Source of the DNA: Culturomica sp.
GTDB lineage: Bacteria > Bacteroidota > Bacteroidia > Bacteroidales > Marinifilaceae
Length of the DNA: 64,000 nucleotides
Assembly (NCBI GenBank): GCA_031262745.1
Contig: JAISHE010000065.1
Location: 23,405 to 87,404 of the forward strand
Reading direction: 5' to 3'
The first letter of the stretch is position 1; each line of letters starts with the position of its first letter. This document shows positions 44,497-51,880 of this stretch, piece after piece. The notes beneath the pieces are model-generated. The model was given only the letters and a program-made list of their open reading frames with translations, was not told the origin of the DNA and searched no databases. The position numbers were made by a program, and so were the translations under genes.

Positions 44497-45976
44497 AAAT
44501 CCCAAGTGTGGAGCAGAGAATCCTGATGATGCGAAGGTTTGCAGTAAATGCGGCCAAGTGTTTTTATCGGATACTCAAGAGGAACTCGCTTTTTTTAAAA
44601 AAAACAAGGAGAGTATTTCTAGCTGTGAAGCATATTTGCAGAAATACCCGAAAGGTAAATTTGTCAAAGAAGTGCAATTATTATTGGTTCGGAAAAAGAA
44701 ATCGAGAAAAACTCGTATTGTTATATTCATTGTGTTGTTATTAATAGCAGCAAGTATTTTTGCATATTCGAATTATTTCCCTGTTTCCTTTATTAAAGTT
44801 GATAATAATGTAGTAGAGTTAAATAACTTAGGAAGTGAAATTTCTCTTAACATTGAAACAGATGCTAATAGCTCAACAATTTATGCAGATACATCAGAAG
44901 ACTGGATTAATTGCCGAGTATCAGGAACGACTCTATATATATCGGGAAACACTAATCCTAACAATGAAAGAAGTGCAACTGTTACACTTACTGCACATTC
45001 ATCGTTTTTTGGTCGTGAATTATCTCATAAAGAGCAAGCGATAATTACTGTTTCACAGGAAACGGGCTACGCTACATATTTAAGTGTTACAAATGATGAT
45101 GTTTTTCTATCTGCAAATGGAGGGAAAGAATCGATAACAATAAGTACGGATGGTATTTTTGCTGTTAGTACAGCTCCTGCGTCATGGGTTACAACATCGA
45201 TTAATGGGAAGACCCTCAACTTGGAATATAGTGAAAATTCTGGAACTGTACGCAATAGTTATCTCATTGTTAAATCCGGCACAAAAAGTAAAAGATTGGA
45301 TATTACCCAAGCAGGTAAATTAGCTACTCGTTTGGATGTATCTACTACTGAGGCTTCTTTTAATGCAGATGGAGGCAGTAGAACCATTACTGTCTCTACC
45401 GATGGAGAGTGGAAAATCAGTACAGGAACAAATACTTGGGGACATACCAGTATTAATGGCAACACCATTACATTAAGGGTGGATGCTAATAACGGCTATC
45501 GTAGAACCGGCTACTTTATTGTTAAATCGGGTAGTATAGAAAAGAAAATCGAAATTTCTCAAGATGGTACTCTTGCGACTTATTTAAGATTGAGCAAAAG
45601 TTCTATAAATGCAAGTCGAGATGGAACCGGCTATAATGAATATTACGTAGTTAATGTAGAAACTGATGGAGATAATGTAACTGCAACAACAAGTGCTTAT
45701 TGGATTGATGTAAATGTTGTTAGCGGTAATCGAATAGAGATAGAAACAAGTGAAAATACGGGTAGTAAAAGAACGGCCACTATTACTGTTAAAGCTGATG
45801 AAAAAAGTAAACAAATAAAGGTTTCCCAAAAAGGAATATCTATTTGCCCAATTTGTTTTGGATCAGGACGAGTTATGGGAGTTATTGGATACGTTTATTA
45901 TGAATGGGGGCCGACCCCACAACCTGGTTGGGTTGAATGTCCTAATTGTGACGGAAGTGGTCATATAGAAGATTAA
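44480..45976 (+). CDS. Zinc ribbon, membrane helix, BACON-like repeats, DnaJ-like zinc finger
   Basis: The protein has 498 residues. Zinc ribbon CKNPKCGAENPDDAKVCSKC sits at the N-terminus. A helical stretch (about 30-70) precedes one membrane helix (about 76-95, TRIVIFIVLLLIAASIFAYS). Four Ig-like repeats of about 90 residues resemble BACON domains, with recurring SANGGKESITISTDG, NADGGSRTITVSTDG and closing ITQAG/ISQDG/VSQKG. At the C-terminus a CPICFGSGRV...CPNCDGSGH pair is like DnaJ or cysteine-rich zinc fingers. The repeats are probably outside the inner membrane. It is more AT-rich than its neighbours. BACON domains are usually carbohydrate- or mucin-associated, but the role here is unknown. 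Confidence 0.68.
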   Translation: MAIKCKNPKCGAENPDDAKVCSKCGQVFLSDTQEELAFFKKNKESISSCEAYLQKYPKGKFVKEVQLLLVRKKKSRKTRIVIFIVLLLIAASIFAYSNYFPVSFIKVDNNVVELNNLGSEISLNIETDANSSTIYADTSEDWINCRVSGTTLYISGNTNPNNERSATVTLTAHSSFFGRELSHKEQAIITVSQETGYATYLSVTNDDVFLSANGGKESITISTDGIFAVSTAPASWVTTSINGKTLNLEYSENSGTVRNSYLIVKSGTKSKRLDITQAGKLATRLDVSTTEASFNADGGSRTITVSTDGEWKISTGTNTWGHTSINGNTITLRVDANNGYRRTGYFIVKSGSIEKKIEISQDGTLATYLRLSKSSINASRDGTGYNEYYVVNVETDGDNVTATTSAYWIDVNVVSGNRIEIETSENTGSKRTATITVKADEKSKQIKVSQKGISICPICFGSGRVMGVIGYVYYEWGPTPQPGWVECPNCDGSGHIED

Positions 45977-46016
45977 AATTTAATTATGTTTGAAATCTGT
46001 TTAAAAAATAGATACC

Positions 46017-46097
46017 ATGATTGACTTTATTTCATGTGGCTATTCTTACATAACAACAACGACTATTACTCTTAAACCTGTAACTAAAACAAAATAA
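46017..46097 (+). pseudogene. Relic copy of the PP2C gene start
   Basis: Twenty-six codons from ATG 46017 read MIDFISCGYSYI and then lose meaning. The first 12 codons closely resemble the true PP2C start at 46366 (MIDIISRGSFSE), also at DNA level. This fits a duplication that inserted the zinc-ribbon gene 46100 and left an old 5' end behind. Confidence 0.45.
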
Positions 46098-46099
46098 AC

Positions 46100-46369
46100 A
46101 TGGCAAAGAAATGTAAAAAAACAAATTGCGGAGCGGAGAATCCCGACGATGCAAAGTTTTGTAGCAAATGCGGTTGCCCCTTTGATGTTGAACTCACGGA
46201 ATCTTCAAAACAGTGGATAATAGGGGGTCTTCTCTTTATTCTTATTTATTCTGTATTTGTAGGCATTTCAGGCGAATGGGAAATCGCTATGCTTTTCGGA
46301 TTCGGAGGGATAGTGATACTTGGTATTATTTGTTGGATTTTGATTGGCATTCAAAAATTAAGATCATGA
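46100..46369 (+). CDS. Small zinc-ribbon protein with two membrane helices
   Basis: The protein has 89 residues. CKKTNCGAENPDDAKFCSKC at the N-terminus is followed by two membrane helices (about 35-52 and 60-83, GGLLFILIYSVFVGI and AMLFGFGGIVILGIICWILI). It overlaps the PP2C start by the ATGA junction, so the two are co-translated. The leader AACTAAAACAAAATAAAC before its ATG is close to those before 44254 and 43931. Confidence 0.65.
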   Translation: MAKKCKKTNCGAENPDDAKFCSKCGCPFDVELTESSKQWIIGGLLFILIYSVFVGISGEWEIAMLFGFGGIVILGIICWILIGIQKLRS

Positions 46370-47334
46370 TTGATATTATTTCACGCGGCTCTTTCTCGGA
46401 ACAAGGAAGGCGCGACAACAACGAAGATGCTATCGCCACCACAGAAGACGGACGCTGTTTTATTGTCTGCGATGGTATGGGTGGTCACGGCCATGGCGAG
46501 ATAGCCAGCCGAACAGTGGCCGACAGTATGGCCTTCTTTTTTCAGAATCTACCCGGACCCGCCAATACCCAAAATATGCAACCTGCGCTCGAATATGCTA
46601 TCGAAATGCTGGACAAGGAAGACAACTTCGATGATGAGCGAAAAATGGGTACAACTGCTGTTTTGGCTGTTTTGACAGAATCGGCAGTACTGGTGGGACA
46701 CGTGGGTGATAGCCGATTGTACCACATTCGCCCCGAAGAAGGCCTACTGTTCCGTACCAAAGATCATTCACAGGTTCAGCAGTGGATCGATGCTGAAATC
46801 CTCACCGAGGAAGAGGCGGCAGTGCATCCGAAAAAGAACCTGATTACCCGTTGTATTCAGCCCCATTCCTCACAACCCATAGTAATGGAAATTGACGAGC
46901 GAACCGATCTGAAGAGTGGCGACTGGTTCTTCCTCTGCACCGACGGTGTAACCGATGCGCTGACCGATGGGCAAATCGTGGAAATCATCGCAAATCATGG
47001 AACTGCCGAAGAAAAAGTCGAGCAGATCAAAAGCCTTTGCGCCGAAAGATCGAAAGACAACTATTCTGGGTTTTTGCTTGAGATAAAAGCAAACATTGTG
47101 ACTCCGCCTGACAAGAAACAATGCCGGGTGTGCGGGGTAGAATTAAATCCCGAAACGTTATATTGCCCCGCCTGTGGGAGTTCCGTCTATGACAACTCCC
47201 AGACGAAAAAAACAAGAGGTGTCGTTCCTGTATGTATGAATTGGCTCAAAGAGCGGTTTCCTCGCCCTTATGACACGTTCGGAAATCGGTTGCGCCAATT
47301 CGTAGATAACTATTTCAAAGAAGATCAGTTATGA
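46366..47334 (+). CDS. PP2C-family protein phosphatase with C-terminal zinc ribbon
   Basis: The protein has 322 residues from ATG 46366. An earlier in-frame ATG at 46213 lies inside the preceding gene. PP2C motifs: RRDNNEDA (Glu20-Asp21), VCDGMGGHGHGE (Asp36), GTTAVLAVLTESAVLVGHVG then DSRLYHI, LCTDGVTDALTD, and SKDNYSGFL. The metal-binding Asp residues are all present, so it is a predicted active Mn/Mg phosphatase. The C-terminus has a zinc ribbon CRVCGVELNPETLYCPACG. It is the probable opponent of the kinase at 42795, and both share the ribbon tag. Confidence 0.88.
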   Translation: MIDIISRGSFSEQGRRDNNEDAIATTEDGRCFIVCDGMGGHGHGEIASRTVADSMAFFFQNLPGPANTQNMQPALEYAIEMLDKEDNFDDERKMGTTAVLAVLTESAVLVGHVGDSRLYHIRPEEGLLFRTKDHSQVQQWIDAEILTEEEAAVHPKKNLITRCIQPHSSQPIVMEIDERTDLKSGDWFFLCTDGVTDALTDGQIVEIIANHGTAEEKVEQIKSLCAERSKDNYSGFLLEIKANIVTPPDKKQCRVCGVELNPETLYCPACGSSVYDNSQTKKTRGVVPVCMNWLKERFPRPYDTFGNRLRQFVDNYFKEDQL

Positions 47335-47343
47335 AAATATAAT

Positions 47344-47703
47344 ATGAAAACCGTATTCAATAATATTCCCGAGGAGGAGTTGGCGGCGTTTATCGACGGG
47401 CAGACGACCGAGTTAGAAAGCCGTGCCATTCTCGATGCGATCGGCACGGCCGAAGAGCTGGAAACCGTGCTCACGGCTCGTGCGGCGGCGATGCTTGCCG
47501 AGGCTAATATTGAAAGTTTAGCGACTGATAGTGTGGTGACCGAGAAAGAGGTGCCGTTAAGCAAACTTCCGCCGTTGAAACTGAGGGCTTTGCCTCGTAG
47601 CCGCGCACTCTTCGAGCCGTTGCCCATGGCCGGTTTTTTGGGCGACAACAACGAGGGCGATAGCCAAGCCGTTCACGCTCTGGAAGATGAAACGCCTCAA
47701 TGA
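47344..47703 (+). CDS. Small acidic protein, possible anti-sigma-like factor
   Basis: The protein has 119 residues. The start MKTVFNNIPEEELAAFIDGQ resembles the N-terminal helix of anti-sigma and zf-HC2-like domains (LAAYIDG), but lacks the Cys/His zinc ligands. The rest is Ala/Leu/Pro rich without a membrane helix. It is G+C-richer than its neighbours and overlaps the M48 protease gene by 17 bases. Pairing it with the sigma factor at 35707 is speculative. I do not recognise a family. Confidence 0.5.
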   Translation: MKTVFNNIPEEELAAFIDGQTTELESRAILDAIGTAEELETVLTARAAAMLAEANIESLATDSVVTEKEVPLSKLPPLKLRALPRSRALFEPLPMAGFLGDNNEGDSQAVHALEDETPQ

Positions 47704-49156
47704 CAGGCTTCGCTACGGCTGGTTCACCCTGCGCAGTTTATTGCTTTTCGGGGTGCTCTATCTGTTGTTTGCCCTTGTCGGCGGAGCGGCTTGTTGGGTC
47801 GGATGGTGTCTATTGAAACATCAGATGACCCGTGGTTATCTGCCTCACAGTATGCCGTCGATCATCATAATTGTCCTGTTGGGCGGTGGCATATTCTTGA
47901 TATGTACCATGATTGGTTCGCTCTCGGCTGTCCGAAAAATCAACCGTCCCGACCTCAAAAAGATTGACCGAGCCGAATTTCCCGCTCTGTTCGACCTGAT
48001 CGACGAAACCGCCGTAGGGATGGGTGCAAAGCCTCCTAAGCACGTGTACCTCTCAGCAAAAGCTAGTGCATCGGTTTTTCTGAACACAGGATTGTGGAGT
48101 GCTCTTTTCCCCACCAAAAAGAATTTGGAGATTGGATTAGGGCTGATCGGATTCCTAAACCAAGAGGAGTTGAAAGCGGTTTTGGCACACGAATTTGACC
48201 ATTTTTCCCACCGATCGCTCCGACTGAACGGCCCCGTTTATGCGCTGGGGCAAAGTATGCAATATGTGTTGCAAAAAATCCGCATCAAAAAACGAGGCGT
48301 TATCGAAGAACAATTTTACGGTTTCGTTTACCTGTTTAGGTCGCTATCCGAATTGCTTTTCGCTCGGCTGTCCCGCCATTTTGCGCACTTTTCTGTTGAG
48401 CTGGAGTACGAAGCCGATCGGAAAGCGGCACAGTATGCAGGGAGAGGTGCGCTGATCTCTGCGTTGCGAAAGGCTTCATTGGCCGCCCATACCTTTGATA
48501 TAACAGTTGAGAGTCTCGCTGTTTTGGCCGATGCGGGAAAAGGTATCACGGATATATACGCTGCACAACGCATCGTCCATGAGGAGATATTGGTGCAAGA
48601 TGTGCCTATGTCTTCTCTGACCCTAAAACGGCTGGAAAAGCTGACGGTCGAGCAGACCGACACATCCGAGCTGGGTGTTCCGGAGACAGAATTGTTGCCT
48701 GATTACACGTCAGAGTGCCAGCAAATGACGGCGAAAGTCTATCACGAGCCACTGAAAACAGACCTGTCTACGTTGGCTTTTTGTCCGTTGAACACATATA
48801 GGCAATGGATTCGGAATGCCATATCGGAACAGAATGCTGTCCGTTCCGAATCAACGAAGGTCAAAATTCGCATGGAGAAAAACCTGCACCGCGTTCCTTG
48901 GACAGACCTGCTTTTCGATGTCTATTGGGACGGCGTGAATTTGGGTAAGGGTCGATGTCGGAAAGGGTTTGTGCTGCTCGTCGAAACAGCACCCGGAAGC
49001 CATTTATTGAGCTTTGAAGGGCAATATGTAAATCCGTCTTCCCAATCCATTGAGATTGGTTCTGCTCCCAAATACACCATACACCTCGATTACGCCCTTT
49101 TCCTCCGAAAAACCGAATACCGTTTTTCTATTAAAAAAATCGAAGTCTCCGAATAA
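47687..49156 (+). CDS. M48-family membrane metalloprotease
   Basis: The protein has 489 residues. Two N-terminal membrane helices (about 12-42 and 56-80) are followed by an M48 catalytic domain with HEFDH (His168, Glu169, His172) and the third ligand Glu242 in EYEADRKAAQYAGRG. This is the HtpX/Ste24-like arrangement. The C-terminal 180 residues form an extra domain (about 310-489) that I cannot place, ending in beta-rich sequence. HtpX-type proteases remove damaged membrane proteins. Here it could act on the cluster's own membrane proteins. Confidence 0.83.
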   Translation: MKRLNDRLRYGWFTLRSLLLFGVLYLLFALVGGAACWVGWCLLKHQMTRGYLPHSMPSIIIIVLLGGGIFLICTMIGSLSAVRKINRPDLKKIDRAEFPALFDLIDETAVGMGAKPPKHVYLSAKASASVFLNTGLWSALFPTKKNLEIGLGLIGFLNQEELKAVLAHEFDHFSHRSLRLNGPVYALGQSMQYVLQKIRIKKRGVIEEQFYGFVYLFRSLSELLFARLSRHFAHFSVELEYEADRKAAQYAGRGALISALRKASLAAHTFDITVESLAVLADAGKGITDIYAAQRIVHEEILVQDVPMSSLTLKRLEKLTVEQTDTSELGVPETELLPDYTSECQQMTAKVYHEPLKTDLSTLAFCPLNTYRQWIRNAISEQNAVRSESTKVKIRMEKNLHRVPWTDLLFDVYWDGVNLGKGRCRKGFVLLVETAPGSHLLSFEGQYVNPSSQSIEIGSAPKYTIHLDYALFLRKTEYRFSIKKIEVSE

Positions 49157-49237
49157 TATTTTTTGGTTTATGTGATAGTTTTTCCGCTGTGTTGCACTCT
49201 ATATGCAAAACAGATTAACCTCATAAAACAAAAAGAG

Positions 49238-50293
49238 ATGAACAAGAAAACTTTTTTCATGACCGTAGCATTGTGCTACACAACTGTATCCGGAGTCTTT
49301 GCTCAGGAATCTATCAAAATCAATGAAAACTCGTCTAAGGGAGTTTACGTCAGAATCGGTGGCGGCTATTCGTTGGGAATTGGAAAAACAAGTGGTGCGC
49401 CAAATGACCTGATGCCAAATATTAATACCGTAACATCCAAAAAATCAGACTATATAAGTAAGTTTGGAACCGTAGAAACGGACGAATCGACTAATACGAC
49501 AAAGAAAACCAATGCTGCATTTTCGCTTGGCAAAGGGATTAATATGGCTTTAGATGTTGGGTATATGTTCAACTCCAATATCGGTGTGGAGTTAAGCGGT
49601 AGTTATCTTATGGGAACAAACAATAAGGTAGAGGACAAAAACTCCTCTCGTTCTCATCGGATTGTTGCTACTTCTTCCAACAATCACGCAACGGTTACAG
49701 AGACGAACGCTTCCAGTTCAAGTTGTACCACCAACAGTATGAAGCGTACCTATTTTTCATTAACACCTGCTGTTAAATTCGTAGCTCCCATCAATGAAAA
49801 GCTATCTTTATACTCTCGGATAGGAGTCGTTATTCCGATTCTCAATAAAATGATTTATGAATATAGCGACGAAAACAGAAGTAGCTACTCTCAGCGTGGG
49901 AATCAAAGCGTTAATACTTCCAGCCATAGCAATGAAAACAAAAAGATGGAATTTAGCTCTTATTTTAAATTAGGATATTCCGCAGCTATCGGGGTTGACT
50001 TTTCTATAGGAGAACGTATAAATTTGTTTGGAGAACTCAATGGGGTATCAAACTCATTTGAAACCAAAAAGAGAACGATAACAAAATGGACAAAATCATC
50101 TTCTGCGAATGGTTCACAAAATCTGCTTAAAGGATTGGATACACGTGATAAAGAAACAGAGTATCTTAAAGAATATGTTGTAGATAATAAAAAGACTTCG
50201 ACAACCAATAAGAACAGTCCGCGTAAAGATGTTTCGTTTTCTCTTCCGGCAAGCAGTATTGGCGTGACCGTTGGGCTTGCATACAGATTTTAG
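49238..50293 (+). CDS. Outer-membrane beta-barrel protein
   Basis: The protein has 351 residues from ATG 49238, which has an AAAAGAG ribosome site. The frame is open from 49163 but the extra text is not a signal peptide. Signal peptide is about residues 1-22 (SGVFA, then Q). The mature protein starts with a barrel strand GVYVRIGGGYSLGIGK, has alternating strands and long Ser/Thr/Asn-rich loops, and ends with SIGVTVGLAYRF, the aromatic C-terminal strand. It resembles the OmpA/porin-like 8-stranded barrel group. It is the only outer-membrane protein of the cluster and connects it to the envelope. Confidence 0.75.
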   Translation: MNKKTFFMTVALCYTTVSGVFAQESIKINENSSKGVYVRIGGGYSLGIGKTSGAPNDLMPNINTVTSKKSDYISKFGTVETDESTNTTKKTNAAFSLGKGINMALDVGYMFNSNIGVELSGSYLMGTNNKVEDKNSSRSHRIVATSSNNHATVTETNASSSSCTTNSMKRTYFSLTPAVKFVAPINEKLSLYSRIGVVIPILNKMIYEYSDENRSSYSQRGNQSVNTSSHSNENKKMEFSSYFKLGYSAAIGVDFSIGERINLFGELNGVSNSFETKKRTITKWTKSSSANGSQNLLKGLDTRDKETEYLKEYVVDNKKTSTTNKNSPRKDVSFSLPASSIGVTVGLAYRF

Positions 50294-50330
50294 ATTTGAA
50301 CAATATAAAACATTAAAATATTTGTAAGAA

Positions 50331-51365
50331 ATGAAAGCAAAATTACTTTTAGCATGGCGTATTTTGGTCGCAATGGGAATGATTGCCGTTATATTCGTTG
50401 TTGTATTGCTCACCTACGAATACATGAAGGACAAAAGAATAGATCGTGTCAATGATTACTATTATATACCGAGTAGCTATAGCGACAGCTATCAATTCGA
50501 GTGGCACGAAAACAAGGTTCGCCTTCAAGATATTCAAACCGGGGAATACCTTACCCCTCCTCTTAAAAACATCTATGATAATTCTCGAATCAAAGACACT
50601 CTGACCGTCTTTTTTCAAGGAGACAAACGCGGATTTTTGGATGTATATACAGGCGAAATAGTAATTCCTGCAAAATACGAAAGAGCCTGGGTGTTTTCCG
50701 AAGGGTTTGGTGGTGTCGTGAAAGACAATAAATTAGGTTTTATCAACAAGAGTGGCGAAATAGTTATACCTTGTCAATTCAGGTGGAAAACCAACGCAGA
50801 CTTTCATCCTGATTTTCTTTTCAAAAATGGTTATTGTGCTGTATTCGACCTTGTCGGCAAATGGGGAATTATTAATACCCAAGGGGATTGGGTTATTAAA
50901 CCTCAGTATGACAATGTCGAAAGGACATACAACGGCTATTATCTAACATTAAACGATAATAAATGCGGATTATTAGACAGTGATTTACAAGAAATATTTC
51001 CTGTGGGATATGATTGGATAGAGCCAACAACGGAAGGCATTATTGTCCGTAGTGAAAACAGCCAAATGCTATATGCCTATGATGGTAAAACAGTCATCCA
51101 ACCGTTTGTATATAATGACTTGTCTGATATTTATTACAATTCAGGTAAAGTGAATGAGTCCGGCGAAGACATTTATATCAAAAGTGATTATATGACATTT
51201 ACTATCGGCGATAAAGTAGGTTTAATGAACGAAAGTGGAAAAATTGTCGTTCCGGCTATTTATCAAGACATACGAGCCATTGGAAATGAACTATTCTCGT
51301 GTCGTGTTGCCGGATACGGTTATTCTATTACGATCAACTGTAAAGGAGAGGCTATAACACAATAA
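50331..51365 (+). CDS. Membrane-anchored WG-repeat protein
   Basis: The protein has 344 residues. One N-terminal membrane helix (about 8-30, AWRILVAMGMIAVIFVVVLL) is followed by about five WG repeats: DKRGFLDVYTGEIVIPAKYE, NKLGFINKSGEIVIPCQF, GKWGIINTQGDWVIKPQYD, NKCGLLDSDLQEIFPVGYD and DKVGLMNESGKIVVPAIYQ. WG repeats form a beta-rich binding surface of unknown ligand. It shares this repeat with the zinc-ribbon protein at 42135 and closes the cluster, 37 bases after the barrel gene. Confidence 0.8.
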   Translation: MKAKLLLAWRILVAMGMIAVIFVVVLLTYEYMKDKRIDRVNDYYYIPSSYSDSYQFEWHENKVRLQDIQTGEYLTPPLKNIYDNSRIKDTLTVFFQGDKRGFLDVYTGEIVIPAKYERAWVFSEGFGGVVKDNKLGFINKSGEIVIPCQFRWKTNADFHPDFLFKNGYCAVFDLVGKWGIINTQGDWVIKPQYDNVERTYNGYYLTLNDNKCGLLDSDLQEIFPVGYDWIEPTTEGIIVRSENSQMLYAYDGKTVIQPFVYNDLSDIYYNSGKVNESGEDIYIKSDYMTFTIGDKVGLMNESGKIVVPAIYQDIRAIGNELFSCRVAGYGYSITINCKGEAITQ

Positions 51366-51377
51366 AAATAAAGCAAT

Positions 51378-51473
51378 ATGTTCAACTCACGAAGAAAACA
51401 GAAGGACAATCGGGCAACTTTAAAATATACCTCCCAAAAGGTCGACTTTAAATCTCAAGGCATTAAACTCTAA
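51378..51473 (+). CDS. Possible 31-residue peptide, unknown
   Basis: ATG 51378 to TAA 51471-51473, basic and polar (MFNSRRKQKDNRATLKY...). No ribosome site or family is evident. It lies between the cluster's last gene and the cobalamin riboswitch, and is probably spurious. Confidence 0.15.
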   Translation: MFNSRRKQKDNRATLKYTSQKVDFKSQGIKL

Positions 51474-51579
51474 CAAAAACAAGTGTTAAACTTGCTATAA
51501 AACCTACATAGCCGTTAATTTTTTTCCAATTATAGCATTTTCTAAAATAAAACCGTACATTTGCGGAGTTTTGTTCCAC

Positions 51580-51735
51580 GCCGTCAGTCGACGGTCGGAT
51601 TAAAAGGGAATCAGGTGGAAATCCTGAACAGTCCCGCTGCTGTAAGCCCTTTATGGAGTGCGGCTCACTTTAGCCACTGTCTTTATTGATGGGAAGGCGC
51701 CGTTTACTTCGGGTAAGTCAGAAGACCTGCAAGAC
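51580..51735 (+). ncRNA. Cobalamin (B12) riboswitch
   Basis: Conserved core elements are present in order: AAAAGGGAATC (51602-51612) and GTCCCGCTGCTGTAAGC (51631-51647), then GCCACTGTC, GGGAAGGCGCC and the closing AGTCAGAAGACCTGC (51716-51730). This matches the adenosylcobalamin riboswitch consensus. It precedes the btuB start by about 145 bases and should shut the operon down when B12 is plentiful. A -7 box TACATTTG at 51556-51563 lies just upstream and is the likely promoter, without a clear -33 box. Confidence 0.92.
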
Positions 51736-51880
51736 ATGATTTTTCGATAGCTTTCGAGGACTAAGCTGTGGAAACCGGTGCCACCCGTTAAAATATACGG
51801 TTCATTACACTCAGTTTACCGCCTTTTTTCCCTCATGCTTTTGAAAAGTCGTTTTGACGAAAAGATCAAAAAACGGCAGT

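Noticed and set aside
35707..51365. Type VI secretion or ESX-type locus, because of kinase, PP2C and FHA
   Set aside because: No TssB/TssC, VgrG, Hcp, ClpV or FtsK/SpoIIIE-like secretion ATPase is present in the cluster.
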